In this document: positions 51,705 through 61,975 of the stretch, piece by piece
Layout: each line of letters opens with the position of its first letter
How positions within the stretch are numbered: position 1 is the stretch's first letter
Source of the DNA: Sweltsa coloradensis
Lineage: Eukaryota; Arthropoda; Insecta; Plecoptera; Chloroperlidae
Direction: 5' to 3'
Length of the DNA stretch: 64,000 nucleotides
Assembly (NCBI GenBank): GCA_024449915.1
Contig: JAMZAV010001756.1
Coordinates: forward strand, 1 to 64,000
Notes under the pieces: generated by a model
Told to the model about the DNA's origin: nothing
Databases searched by the model: none
The model's input: the letters and a program-made list of their open reading frames with translations, nothing else
Made by a program: the position numbers and the translations under genes

Positions 51705-52342
51705 TGTAAGCGCCAGTGTTCTTATTAGTTAGTTCTAGTTTTGTATTTTCCGCTTCATTGTCTGTGCATCATTTCTGTCTTGTTGTTTCACCCTGTGTTT
51801 CCCCTCTTTCCCCTACTTAACCAGTTTTCGTTATCTGTTCTTGCCCTGACTTTGCGTCAGTCTGTGGTTCGTTGTCTGCCTACCTCCGCAGGACACAGTT
51901 TTGTCTCTCGCCTGTTTAGAGAGCACCTCAAACCTATTCAGTCTCTACCGTTTTTCTCAGTGCAAACAGTGAACATTATTTCATTCAGTCAGTTCTTCAT
52001 TTTTTCTCTTCAAGTTTAAAGTGTAAAACGCTCCAGTGCTACAAGCCTTGTTTTCTCCGTCGCTACGCTCTCTTCTTACGCCTGTCTTCGAGTTGTTTCT
52101 CGTTGCTGTCCTGGTCATTCTTGCGCAGGCATTTACTCTTCCATCTTATTTCTTCTTAACTCGAGTTCTTTAATCCTTTTTCTATCTCCTGCGGTGGGCA
52201 CTCCCAACTTTAGCCCACTGCGCCGCCCACTTACTGGCCACGTTTTCTCAAGCCCACACAACAATCTGGGTAAGTTTTGTTTTAATTCATTTTTTACAAT
52301 TTACAGTCCACTATTATTCTACCTCAGGCCTCAGCCTTAACA
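51705..52342 (+). repeat. BEL/Pao 3' LTR
   Basis: 638 bp, TGTAAGCGCC to GCCTTAACA, followed by ACATA, the same five bases that precede the 5' LTR. It differs from the 5' LTR mostly by scattered 1-4 base indels. Confidence 0.9.
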
Positions 52343-52500
52343 ACATATCATGTACGCGGCCTGATTTTGCAGGCGCCAGACTTTTTAATAAATTACCCAA
52401 ATGCTTGAAGAACAACAAGAGTCAATCTTTTAAGGCCGAACTGAAAAAGTTTTTAATTGATAATATGTTTTATTCTGTTAAAGAGTTCATGTTATCTTAA
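52343..52500 (+). pseudogene. LINE reverse-transcriptase C-terminus, continuation of 44030-45430
   Basis: After the target duplication the reading frame of the LINE continues: GARLFNKLPKCLKNNKSQSF, then KKFLIDNMF and a stop near 52499. Joining 45430 to 52348 keeps the frame, confirming that BEL landed inside this LINE. Confidence 0.85.
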
Positions 52501-52569
52501 AGCATTGTGTGTATTTTGATAGCATGTATTTCCTGACCTGTCTAAATATCATTGTATGATCAAATAATA

Positions 52570-52596
52570 GACCAATAAATATTATTATTATTATTA

Positions 52597-52663
<67 letters not shown>

Positions 52664-52665
52664 TT
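52570..52665. repeat. (TTA)n tail of the LINE
   Basis: ATT/TTA triplet array directly after GACCAATAAAT. The probable retrotransposon 3' tail, expanded. The corresponding arrays in the duplicate are 55110-55230. Confidence 0.85.
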
Positions 52666-52900
52666 TTATTGGATGTATTTCATACAAACTCGGTTAAAAC
52701 CGGAGCTAACATGTTGTACGGACTTACGTCAAGTACTTCCATGTGTACCTATTACATACATATTACTTTTGTCTTAACTCTAACTAAAATAAGTCATTTA
52801 TAAATTGTAATATTGTTTGTAGATGATGTTTTCTTTCTGCTGCGTACGGTCGTGGCCGATTTCTCGTCGCCATCCTAGAGCCATTCCCCCTGTCAAAATC
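52666..52900. other. Flank repeated at 55235-55440
   Basis: GGATGTATTTCATACAAACT, CGGTTAAAACCG and GGACTTACGTCAAGTACTTC recur 2.57 kb downstream with small indels. At about 52876 the sequence jumps back into BEL internal sequence. Confidence 0.7.
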
Positions 52901-54154
52901 CCTTGCTCAGGATCACAATTCTGCAGGCTCGCCTCTCTTAAGCTTCCTGTACCCTCGGTTTCTCAGGGTGGGCGGACGTTTGCGTCATTCTTCCCTCAAT
53001 GAAAGCGCGCCATCTCTCTCTTCCTAGGAGCCCACTTGTCGGCTCTCTTGTGATTTTATCACAAGTCCTCGTTGCTCCGTCCTAGAACAGTTCGGCTTGA
53101 TACAACAGTGCTATTGGATTGTTTCTCTGCGTGGGTTGCTTCGTCAACGTATTCATCACTGTCTCACTTGCCACAAGTTTCGCATTAAGCCCCTCCAGCC
53201 TCAGATGACTGATCTCCTGCATCCCGCGTGCAAAGTTCTCGAGTCTTTTCTCATGTCGGAACAGACTTCGCCGGACCTTTCATGGTAAAATCCAGCATGC
53301 GTCGGAACGCACCTCTCACCAAAGGGTATCTCTGCGTTTTCGTATGCATGGCCACGAAAGCAGTCCATCTCGAAATGGTCTCAAGACTGTCCACGGAAGC
53401 TTTCCTGGCTTGTCTTGACCGATTTCTTTCTCGGAGAGGCCTACCCTCAGACATTTATTCTGATTGCAGTCGTAACTACGTAGGAGCAGCTTGGCAGCTC
53501 CGTGAACTTTACGATTTTCTTTCGCACTCCGAAATTCCCGTCTCCAGCGCACTTGCCTCTCGTCAAGTCCATTGGCAATTTAACCCCCCTTATCCCCCTA
53601 ATTTCGGCGGCCTCTGGGAGGCAGTAGTTAAATCTGCCAAAGCTCTGCTCTACCGGCTCATTGAAGACACATCCCTCACTCATGAGGAGTATGCCACGTT
53701 ATTCGCTCGCATTCAGGCCGTGCTCAATAGCCGTCCTCTATGTGCCCACTCCGGTGGACCCGCTGAAGGTATCAATTATCTTAGTCCTGGTCACTTTCTA
53801 ATCGGTGCTCCCCTTCTATCTCCCCCTGAAGGTCTCCTGGACGACAACGTCAAGCCCTTGGCTCGTTGGCATCGTGTTCGACAGCTTCACCAGACCTTCT
53901 GGAACCGCTGGTCGAACGAATATCTGCATACGCTAATGCAGCGTAGCAAGTGGGTTCGTGGAAGCTCCACGCTGAAGGAAGGAGACGTAGTTTTTTTCTT
54001 ATCGCCCTCTACTAGTCCTCTTTCTTGGCCAATCGGGCGTGTGGAAAATCTCTTCCCCGGTCGTGATGGTGTTTCCCGCGTCGCCTCAATACGTTCGGCG
54101 TCCGGTGTTCATACCAGACCAGTCAATAAACTGGTAACGCTTCCTTCTGCTTAA
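52901..54154 (+). pseudogene. Second, 5'-truncated copy of the BEL polyprotein 3' part
   Basis: It repeats BEL from about 50310 on. The first 190 bases carry many deletions (frames broken). From 53228 a 308-residue frame reads the integrase core (VGTDFAGPF, YSDCSRNYVGAAWQ, NPPYPPNFGGLWEA) and the complete C-terminal DUF5641 region to a stop at 54154, unlike the copy at 46385. Confidence 0.88.
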
Positions 54155-54257
54155 CTGCAAAGAGAGCTTCTCGTATTGTTTCTTTTGTTTGTTTTTTGTT
54201 TTGAGTTTTCGTATTAGTTTTAGAAAAATGGTTTTCGTTCATTTTTGGTGGGCGGTA

Positions 54258-54890
54258 TGTAAGCGCCAGTGTTCTTATTAGTTAGTTCTAGTTTTGTATT
54301 TTCCGCTTCATTGTCTGTGCATCATTTCTGTCTTGTTGTTTTCACCTGTGTTTCCCCTCTTTCCCCTACTTAACCAGTTTTCGTTATCTGTTCTTGCCCT
54401 GACTTTGCGTCAGTCTGTGGTTCGTTGTCTGCCTACCTCCGCAGGACACAGTTCGTCTCTCGCCTGTTTAGAGAGCACCTCAAACCTATTCAGTCTCTAC
54501 CGTTTTCTCAGTGCAAACAGTGAACAGTTATTTCATTCAGTCAGTTCTTCATTATTTCTCTTCAAGTTTAAAGTGTAAAACGCTCCAGTGCTACAAGCCT
54601 TGTTGTTCTCCGTCGCTACGCTCTCTTCTACGCCTGTCTTCGAGTTGTTCTCGTCTGTGCTGTCCTGGCTCATTCTTGCGCAGGCATTTACTCTTCCATC
54701 TTATTCTTCTTAACTCGAGTTCTTTAATCCTTTTTCTATCTCCTGCGGTGGGCACTCCCAACTTTAGCCCACTGCGCCGCCCACTTACTGGCCACGTTTC
54801 TCAGCCCACACAACAATCTGGTAAGTTTTGTTTTAATTCATTTGTTACAATTTACAGTCCAATTATTCTACCTCAGGCTCTGGCCTAACA
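54258..54890 (+). repeat. Third BEL LTR copy
   Basis: 633 bp, TGTAAGCGCC to GGCCTAACA, followed by ACATA and the LINE C-terminal sequence again. Slightly shortened by 1-base deletions. Confidence 0.88.
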
Positions 54891-55445
54891 ACATATCATG
54901 TACCGGCCTGATTTTGCAGGCGCCAGACTTTTAATAAATTACCAAATGCTTGAAGAACAACAAGAGTCAATCTTTTAAGGCCGACTGAAAAAGTTTTTAA
55001 TTGATAATTGTTTTATTCTGGTAAAGATTCATGTATCTTAAAGCATTGTGTGTATCTTGATAGCAGTATTCCTGACCTGTCTAAATATCATTGTATGATC
55101 AATAATAGACCATAAATTATTATTATTATATTATTATATTATATATATTATATTATATATTATTATTATTATTATATTATTATTATTATATATATTATTA
55201 TATTCATTATGATATTACTTAATATTATTAATTTTATTGGATGTATTCATACAAACTCGGTTATAACCGAGCTAACATTGTACGGACTTACGTCAAGTAC
55301 TTCATGTGTTCTATTACATACATTATTACTTTGTCTAACTCTACTAAAAAAGTCATTTATAAATATGATATTGTTGTAGATGATGTTTCTTTCATGCTGT
55401 GTTCCGTCGTGGCGTTTCTCGTCGCCATCCTAGATTGCTTCTTCG
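54891..55445 (+). repeat. Duplicate of LINE 3' end, (TTA)n tail and flank
   Basis: It repeats 52343-52876 with scattered single-base losses (for example ACTTTTAATAAATTACCAAA versus CTTTTTAATAAATTACCCAA). The duplication ends near 55428, where unique sequence begins (GATTGCTTCTTCGGAC). Confidence 0.85.
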
Positions 55446-55544
55446 GACTATGGGAAACCACGAAAACCATGTCAGGATGGAAGCTGTCTCGAAATCTCGA
55501 AGTATCTTCTTAGTTTATAAATTACGAACTTTCTACACGTGTTA

Positions 55545-55574
55545 TTATATTATATTATATATTATATTATTATA

Positions 55575-55622
<48 letters not shown>
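55545..55622. repeat. (TTA)n/(ATT)n microsatellite
   Basis: A triplet array of about 75 bp followed by ATACTATGGAAAACATAGCC. It makes a poly-Ile frame without meaning. Confidence 0.85.
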
Positions 55623-55626
<4 letters not shown>

Positions 55627-55699
55627 ACTATGGAAAACATAGCCAGTACGAACTACGTGAAAATATTGCAAGGTTTACTCAATCTACGAGCGGAATTTG

Positions 55700-56066
55700 G
55701 GGGTACCTTGACGACCAACATTTGATAAACCTTGCATGGGCACGGCATTTCACAGCCAGGTAAATAACAAACAAAAAATATTTTTCCTAAATCAACATCA
55801 TTGTCGTTAAAAATTTCTACCCATTGGCAGTCAATTTTTCAATATATTATTTCTTGTGACTTTGAATCGAAATGGATTGTGCGCATTTTGTTTGCAGTTC
55901 TCAGTTAACTGGTAACGGATGTATGTTTAAAATTTCAGCTCAATCTTTTAAGCCGTTCGGCGGTTCGGCCGTTAGGTATCTGACAGACAGAGTCACAGCT
56001 TTCACAGTGAGTGCCGATTTTTTCGACCTGCGTTGTAGACTACGTTCGCTGCGCTCACTCGTCTAA
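55700..56066. repeat. Repeat end with TTCGCTGCGCTCACTCGTC
   Basis: It contains CCGTTCGGCGGTTCGGCCGT, TCTGACAGACAGAGTCACAG and a terminal CGTTCGCTGCGCTCACTCG, the style of the CTAG-ended repeats. The other end was not identified. Confidence 0.4.
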
Positions 56067-56272
56067 TTAAGTGTTGTCTAAAACGTTACATAGTTGATAC
56101 CAAATTATTATTTCTATACTTCTTTGCAGTGTTATTTTTAGTGCATATTAATAATATGTTTATAAAGTATATTTTTTTTAAATATTTTTAACTAAATAGG
56201 AAATACTTAAATAAAACCTGGATTCGTCAAGCGTCTTTGGTAGGCATATGGAACTCTTCAGAAGTTCATGAC

Positions 56273-56750
56273 GGTTAATGCTCTTTACATTCTTTCCAGT
56301 AGCCGCGAATATCATTACAAAAAAAGGTGTTTTTAGTTACCGGATGTAAATTTTGAATTATACAATTTTATTGAGCTCTTACGTTAATCCATACAGAATT
56401 ATTTCACTTTATTACCTCGGTTACCCTGAATCGTCTATTCGATGCTAATTACCTTAACATGCGAGGGTAATTTGAACATTTTAGTTCACTATTTGTCTGT
56501 TTGGTTCATATAAATGGTCCATTTTAGTCTTAACATTCATAAACTACTTTAAAATAAAATATTGATAGAGATCACATCGAATTTAATGTCCTGACGTTGA
56601 TCCACATTGGTTACATAGTCACTTTAGTTGCTCGCTTGTCAGCCCAGGCGTAAGAGACGAAGTGTCAAGTCATGCCCTACAACGTATTTTGATCAGGAGT
56701 TGGCTGCGTGCTGATCTATTTTATTCAGGTAATTATCGTGTGACTCGGTT
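56273..56750 (+). repeat. Direct repeat, left copy
   Basis: It matches 57587-58055 through TTTATTGAGCTCTTACGT, ACATGCGAGGGTAATTTGA, GGTTCATATAAATGGTCC, TGCTCGCTTGTCAGCCCAGG and GGAGTTGGCTGCGTGCTGAT, ending TTCAGGTAAT. Identity looks above 90%. No coding frame. Confidence 0.8.
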
Positions 56751-56806
56751 TAGTTTTGTGCGTGGAAATTGAAGGTAAGAATTTATCATGTTATTTTGAC
56801 ATTAAT

Positions 56807-57451
56807 TAAGGCTGTTCCAACCTGTTTTTCCATTTTCTAAAACATGCAACTATGTAAAAATAAAGTAAATGATACTGAAACCTGGCACTATAAGAACAAA
56901 AAAAAATAATAGTAAAACAAAAATCTGATCGGGCACCCGGAATATATTGCATCTTTAAAACAGTTTTAATCTGCAATTGTATCTAGCACATAGTTCAACG
57001 TAGATAGTTGTGTTTCTGTGACATTTATGTTCGTCTGTTTTTCTTTGGTTTAACAAAGAGAAAACATGGAATTTTTCGGGACCGTGTCCCATGCGAATTT
57101 TTACGTTTTTCGGTACAAAATGACAAAAAATACCTGTAATTAATCAAAATTTTCGTGGAACGTACTATACCAAATTGCAAAATCCAATGTTTTCTCTAGT
57201 TGTTAAACTGAAGAAAAACGGTCAAACATTAATGTCAAGAAACACAACTATCTACATTGAACGATGTGCTTGATACAATTGCAGTTTGATACAATTTTAA
57301 AGATGCAATATATGCCTGTTGCCAGATCAGAGAAATTTGAAAAAAATTGTTTTTGTGTTCTTATCTTTGTGTCCAGGTTTTAATTTAATCTACTAGAGTT
57401 TTACATAGCTGCATCATTTAGAAAATGGCAAACCAGGGTGAAACAGCCTTA
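56807..57451. mobile_element. Foldback element with TAAGGCTGTT ends
   Basis: The left TAAGGCTGTTCCAACCTG and the reversed right TAAGGCTGTTTCACCCTGG match. Inversion continues for nearly 300 bp per arm (CATTTTCTAAAACATGC; AGATGCAATATATGCC; ACACAACTATCTACATTGAA). It lies between the two direct repeats. Confidence 0.75.
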
Positions 57452-57586
57452 TTTACCCGACAGTAAACGGGCACGAATATTAAGCGCGCGCTGATTCGGG
57501 AAGTGACCCACATCAACAAACATCCAGTCAATATAGTCATAACTGTTGCAAAGAACTGCGCCAGAACGTTCCAGAACACTTAAGAA

Positions 57587-58055
57587 GGTTAATCTTTACA
57601 TTCTTTCCTACAGCGGATATCCTTACATAAAAAATGTTTTAGTTACCGGATGGAAATTTGCAATAGCACTATTTTATTGAGCTCTTACGTAATTCCATAC
57701 AGAATTTTCCCTTTATTACAAACGATTACCCTAAATCGTCTATTCCATGCTAATAACCTTGACATGCGAGGGTAATTTGAAAATTTTAATTCATTATTTA
57801 TCTGTTTGGTTCATATAAATGGTCCATTTTAGCCTTTACATTCATAAACTACTTTAACAATAGAATATTGATAGAGATCACATTGAATGTAATGTCCTAA
57901 TGTTGATCCACATTGGTTACCTAGTCACTTTAGTTGCTCGCTTGTCAGCCCAGGCGTAAGATACGAAGTGTCAAGTCATGCGCTACAATGTATTTTGGTC
58001 AGGAGTTGGCTGCGTGCTGATCTATCTGATTCAGGTAATCATCTTGTGATTCTGT
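57587..58055 (+). repeat. Direct repeat, right copy
   Basis: See the left copy. It starts GGTTAATCTTTACATTCTTTCC and ends CTGATTCAGGTAATCATC. Both copies end at a possible splice donor (CAG/GTAAT), so a duplicated leader exon or promoter is conceivable. Confidence 0.8.
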
Positions 58056-59267
58056 AGGGTATAGTGGTCCCAACGAAAGAATGCAGGTAGCTCGAAATTG
58101 TTTTCCCAACATTACAACTTTGTCAATTCTTTTCACGCTAGCTCAGCGTGGATCTTGCACGCAGAGGAACTCTGTGATTTAGCACAGATATTTTTTGCTT
58201 GCGTTGGTAAAAGATATTTCTCTTTCATACACAAAGGCGACATTCCATTTACCGCGCATTCATTCTACCCCCACCACTACCAAGCATCAGCATTCTTTCG
58301 TTGGAGCAAGTATTCATCGCATTGGGAAACATTTCCCAAGCGAGGTTATACCTATACCGAGCGTTAGCTCATAAAGGGTGATTTTTGGAGGCACACATTT
58401 TGGGGAACACTCATATTGTCTAGTTATAGGCAGGCTTATAAGATAGGGGTTAAGTCTTTTTTTAATCTTATTACTTTTGAGTGTGTAAGGTTTGGCTGTA
58501 TGTTTACAAGTTTAAAGTGTGCGTGGTTATATTATACAACTTGAGATGTTGAATGAAGAATAAAGAAAAGATAGAATAACAGGGATGATTATTCTTTGTA
58601 GGCAAATAATACAATTTGAGGCTTCTTGCTACAATTCTATAGTAAGGCCATTGAAAACTCAATGGTAAGGCCTTTGAGTACAAAGAATGATTTTCCTCGC
58701 TTGCACTCACACAGGCACACGCTTTTGTGTTGAAAGCGCGGAAAATGGTCATTCATGCCTCTCTTTCGGTTTCGGACCCAAGTAGCATATTTTCATAATA
58801 GCATGCATAACTATGAGCGCGCCTTTAGTAGTATACCTTCGCGCTCTAAGAGTAGGCTACGAGTGGCTGCGCCGGAAGTTGCTTGAGTTCTGGTTCTGTG
58901 ACTAACGCGACAGTATTCAGAAATTTGTTGGTAGCTCTCATAAAACCCTCTTGGAAACCACGTGATTAATGAAGCCAATCACTGGATATTTTTCAATTCG
59001 GGAAGAACTCTATATGCCTAATTTTACCCGCCCATCGCTACAATTCCCGAAGCTGAGGAACCTGCTCCAACATCTACGCCCTTAATTATCAAAATGACGC
59101 CAAATTTACACAATATATTTGTGCGCATTGCGAATCCCATGTATTTAACAAGGCCGTGTTTTAACAAGAGCCTCCTTTTCCCGAATCCATGATGCTCCAT
59201 GATGCTCGCACCTTGCTTGTACAACCGCTGCAAATAAAATACAATTCATTCCAATGCCTCCCACCAG
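58056..59267. other. Non-coding DNA upstream of the lectin exons
   Basis: It contains a 15-bp perfect inverted repeat (58070-58084 and 58290-58304). The frame at 58098-58367 has no known signature. The missing first exon of the lectin gene, with a signal peptide, could lie here, but I could not identify it. Confidence 0.4.
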
Positions 59268-59511
59268 AGCGCAGTGACACAAGATGGCGACGATGACGCA
59301 GAGGTGACGTGTTCGAGCCTCACAGTGCAGTCCCTGCGCGTCGTATGCGAGACCCCGGAGGACGGTTCGACTGGTCCGTGCGTATCCCCTGCAGTCGGCA
59401 CCAAGACTCGCCTCTCCTGGAAGAAACCCGTGGTGGCCGGCAAGGCCAGCGTTATCAAAGACGCTCAGCTTACTTGCCAGTCACCGGGGAAGTGGACGAG
59501 GACCAAATCAG
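59268..59511 (+). CDS. C-type lectin gene, Cys-rich (Sushi-like) exon
   Basis: The acceptor CTCCCACCAG precedes AGC GCA GTG; the donor is CAG/GTAAGA. In frame it reads SAVTQDGDDDAEVTC, VVCETPEDGSTGPC, VGTKTRLSWKKPVVAG and AQLTCQSPGKWTRT. The spacing (C..P....C..G.......C..GKW) is like a complement-control (Sushi) module of extracellular proteins, but the third Cys position appears as Trp (LSW). Phase 1 at the end matches the next exon, where the G is completed to Val. No start codon or signal peptide is in this exon. The assignment to one gene with the lectin exon is inferred from phase, strand and 1.0-kb spacing. Confidence 0.65.
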
Positions 59512-60523
59512 GTAAGACTACCGCGCAGGCATGTAGGAACTCTTTCAAATGGGGTGGGGAAAGGGAGAATGAAAAGCTAATGAGCTTTTTTTCTAGTGCT
59601 TCCTTCAAACTAGTCATGAGTCAGCACACACAAGAAAATCAAGGTTGTAAGTTGTAACCCATTCTGAAGTGGGGGATTTCTCCCCTTTCTTCGCACCTGC
59701 TATGCGGTATGTGTATTCATTGTCATTATTTTATTATTAGACAATCAACAACTATTATACAGCATAAAATAAACCCGTAGTTAGGCGAACAACATTGTTG
59801 TCCGACACAATTGCACAACTTTATTTTATTGCCTTATACACAAGGAGTAAATTAAATACATGCTGATGACACTACTATTGTGATTGGTGATCAACGATCA
59901 CATGATACTTTGAAGAGAAATGTTGAGTTGTTGACCAACACGACTTAACCGTTTGGCGGGCAGTCGGCAATATGCAAGTTATCAAATGCACACCAACTCC
60001 AAGCAACAAAGTCGGGCAACTTTGTTAATCGTCCGTCTTTCATTTTAAGCTCAACAAGAGTGATACAATTCAAATATGACAAGAGTATGATCGATGTACT
60101 CAGATACGCAATTGTGTTTAACGACCACAACCGCAACGTTCAATGAATTGTCCATTGACCTCCGAAACCAGAAATATTGATCTTAATTGTTATTTGAATA
60201 GTTTAGCAACTTTTTCCTTAATCTTAAATCGATATTATCATGAATGAAACCAACGTATTTACAAAGTGTAACACATCACACGCACACTGTATTGCTGGTA
60301 GTTTTAAACAAATTTTCCGGCAATTTAGAACAATTGTTAATTTTATATGTATACCTATATGTTTGTTTTATGTCCTTGTCCTATATATTAAATTTGCACT
60401 TGTGGAATGTATAATTATTCTGTTTCAAATAAAGGCTTGATGATAATAATGTCTTGTTGGGTTATACATTACACACGTGTGCGTGTGTTCCACTAATATA
60501 TCATCTGTGTTTACCTGTTACAG
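59512..60523. other. Intron between the two lectin-gene exons
   Basis: AT-rich. A frame at 60240-60440 precedes AATAAAGGCTTGATGA, resembling a retroelement 3' end, but nothing supports a gene. Confidence 0.5.
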
Positions 60524-60773
60524 TAATAGACAGGTTTGTCACTCTTCCACAAGGTGGATCTTACAAACTGGCTTCGCCTCTATCTACGAGAAATTGGAAA
60601 GATGCAAACAGTGAGTGCCAAACCTTGGGCGGCAATCTTATAATATTTGAAACTGAGGAGGAGAAGAAAGATGTTCTAAAGCTCATTCTAGAGCCAGGGT
60701 TTGAGAAACGACCAGTGGAATTATTGTATGGTGCCAAAAAAAACACCAAATGGGAAGTTCGAGACATTACTTG
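60524..60773 (+). CDS. C-type lectin domain exon (N-terminal half of CTLD)
   Basis: The acceptor is TTACCTGTTACAG and the donor TTG/GTGAGC, ending phase 2. It reads VIDRFVTLPQGGSYKLASP, NWKDANSECQTLGGNLIIFE and TEEEKKDVLKLI. W..A...C...G..L..F.T..E is the hallmark first half of a C-type lectin fold (first conserved Cys, Gly-Gly-x-Leu). The second half, with the WIGL/WND and Ca-binding residues and the closing Cys pair, must be on later exons that I did not find in the remaining 3.2 kb. Sugar specificity cannot be judged. Confidence 0.82.
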
Positions 60774-61189
60774 GTGAGCAACCTACCTTTAAAAACACTT
60801 TTCGTAGAAATACCCGATGCGGCCCTCTTCTCGGGACTCGCTAGGTAAAGGTTATTATATTATAATGTATGTGGATTGTTACCCAAAATACAAAAATTTG
60901 TAAAAAAAAAAAAAACGGCAGCCAAGCTCTCCTTCCAAAGTTTTCGGCTGTGAATGCTGTGACATAAGTTGAGCCAAGCATTTCATTCTTTCTCCCTAAT
61001 TTCGCATTTCAATTTTTTTCTCAATTTTTTATTAGGACAAATTGTACATTTTATATAACAACAACACAATTTTTAGTGTATGTGTCCTTTAGCTAAATAA
61101 AAAAAATGTTACAAATACTAATATAATGAGAAATCGTCATAATATGTAATACATTGTAAATAATAATAATTATTGAAAAGTAATAAAAT

Positions 61190-61975
61190 AAGGTTCATTT
61201 CATTATATTAAAGTTTATCAATAATATCAAGTGATAACAGGAATTTCTGTGAGTGTATCATTTAAGTTATCAATAAGATAATGGTAGGCTTTAGGAATTA
61301 AAATTTGTTTTAGTTCATTTTTGAAACGGTCATAGCTTGAAATGTTTTTAATGGATTCTGGAAGATGGTTATAAAGAGATTTATGTAAGTAGTCTGAGTT
61401 TACTTGTCCAAGTTTTGTGTGATATGAGTTTAGCTGTAAGTGATTTTTTTACGTGTGTCATGATCATGGACATTTGCATTTACTGAGTAGGTGTGTATAT
61501 TTTTTTTAATTACTAATATTGATTTGAAAATGTATAAACATGAAATGGTAAGGATTTTGTGGCGTATAAAAAAAGGTTAACAGTGTTCTGTGGGACCAAG
61601 GGAACAAACTGCTCTAATTGCTTTTTTTTGTATAATAAAAACTTTATGAATGTGGGTCGATATACCCCAAAATTCAATTCCGTAGCTTATATATGACTCA
61701 AAATAATGAATAGTAGCATATTTCGGCTGTGGGGATGTTACTTATCTGCTTGATGGTCCTTATAGCATAACAAGACGAATTAAGTTTTGGTATTAAGGTC
61801 AGGATATAGCTAGCACTAGGGCCCTCTAGAGGGGTAAGGGGGAATGGAATATTATTTGGCGTGCTTTGCAGGAAAATAGCCCTATCTTCGGAACTAATAA
61901 AGCTAAGAGGTAATTTCGGACTTTTTAGAAAGCATAAATATTCAGCTTCAATCGTGCCTAACATTCCTCACTAAA
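61190..61975 (-). pseudogene. Non-LTR retrotransposon 3' fragment (reverse-transcriptase C-terminal region)
   Basis: On the minus strand: KSPKLPLSFISSEDRAIF, NIPFPLTPLEGPSASYI and CYAIRTIKQISNI, then (frame-shifted) the SYGIEFWGISTHIHKVFI and IQKKAIRAVCSL blocks typical after the catalytic domain. The catalytic part is absent, so the insertion is 5' truncated. The 3' end lies near 61190. Confidence 0.7.

Noticed and set aside
58098..58367. 89-residue frame upstream of the lectin exons as its first exon
   Set aside because: No signal peptide, no suitable donor and no recognisable composition; kept only as unassigned sequence.
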